This document shows, one piece after another, positions 63,814-64,000 of a stretch of 64,000 bases of DNA. A program made the position numbers and the translations under genes. Source of the DNA: JAJFHI01 sp050633705 (lineage in GTDB: Bacteria; Pseudomonadota; Alphaproteobacteria; Rhizobiales; Hyphomicrobiaceae); contig JBOEGZ010000002.1 in the NCBI GenBank assembly GCA_050633705.1, positions 124,001 to 188,000 of the forward strand. Reading direction: 5' to 3'. The notes below the pieces were generated by a model. It was not told where the DNA came from. It searched no databases and was given only the letters and a program-made list of their open reading frames with translations. Each line of letters starts with the position of its first letter. Position 1 is the stretch's first letter.

Positions 63814-64000
63814 GTGTCTTCCACACCCGACAAATCAAAACGATCCCCAGTTGGCAGACCAAAGCCCGGCAAACAACGTTTTCCGTCGGGGTATAACAGA
63901 GCCCGACGGGTTGGCAGTTTTGTGCCCAAACTAACCAAGAAAGCATTCGAGAAATACGGCTTTTCTGCAGCGTCCTTGTTGACCGACTGGCCCAATATTG
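63814..64000 (+). CDS. dciA: DUF721/DciA-like replicative helicase loader (N-terminal part, cut by window edge)
   Basis: The first 62 residues are visible from a GTG start with GGAG nine bases upstream. After a basic tail (KRSPVGRPKPGKQR) come RARRVGSFVPKLTKKAFEKYG and LLTDWPNI, which match the DUF721 helical start and its DWPxIVG turn. DciA proteins load DnaB at replication origins. Divergent neighbourhood with mutY is standard for Hyphomicrobiales. The rest lies beyond the window. Confidence 0.82.
   Translation, partial: MSSTPDKSKRSPVGRPKPGKQRFPSGYNRARRVGSFVPKLTKKAFEKYGFSAASLLTDWPNI

Overview
The window reads as chromosome of an alphaproteobacterium of moderate GC, most likely of the Hyphomicrobiales (Rhizobiales). 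The evidence is gene content and order: aspS, rnd, ppx, ppk1, hdaA, an AI-2E permease, a CDP-alcohol phosphatidyltransferase, a DUF2066 protein, purM-purN and ndk lie together, and there is a CcrM-type methyltransferase, a glyQ/glyS pair, a mutY/dciA divergon and ETF-ubiquinone oxidoreductase. No species is assigned.

Layout. 1-4850: the N-terminal part of a DEAD-box helicase, a CxxC peroxidase-related protein, an acuI-like reductase with a TetR regulator and a palindromic operator, and an exported MetX-fold hydrolase. About 4850-7300: an AT-richer accessory patch holding a decayed reading frame and a tight two-gene unit (ComEC-type metallo-beta-lactamase plus a four-helix membrane protein), bounded on one side by tRNA-Leu(UAA). 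7478-24657: a housekeeping core (ceramidase-like enzyme, aspS, rnd, a DnaJ-family protein, polyphosphate metabolism, hdaA, purM/purN) plus an orphan cytochrome P450 preceded by a perfect palindrome, then ndk. 25122-30011: a GYF_2 membrane protein, DUF3147, an ABC-F ATPase and a small HTH regulator. 30235-30450: a 54-bp tandem array that starts exactly at the glyS stop codon. 30440-34533: a glyQ-orf-orf-glyS operon. 34712-44292: S49 protease, methyltransferase, DUF2007, polyprenyl synthase, ispE, TPR protein, ETF-QO and uracil-DNA glycosylase. 44470-50470: GyrI-like, moaB, a pair of TIGR0428x-type glycosyltransferase genes, a PA0069-type radical SAM gene and rnhB. 50471-58011: a ten-gene Mrp/Mbh-like cation/proton antiporter operon. 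58599-64000: an Arg-rich exported protein, ccrM, a YiiX-like enzyme, mutY, and the start of dciA, which is cut by the window edge.

The genes mostly serve translation, DNA replication and repair, nucleotide, isoprenoid and polyphosphate metabolism, and membrane energetics. The places most worth attention are the metallo-beta-lactamase/membrane-protein pair with its decayed upstream frame, the 54-bp array with a ribosome-binding site, the palindrome before the P450, and the antiporter operon whose subunit order resembles archaeal Mbh. All calls come from reading the sequence; no database search was run.
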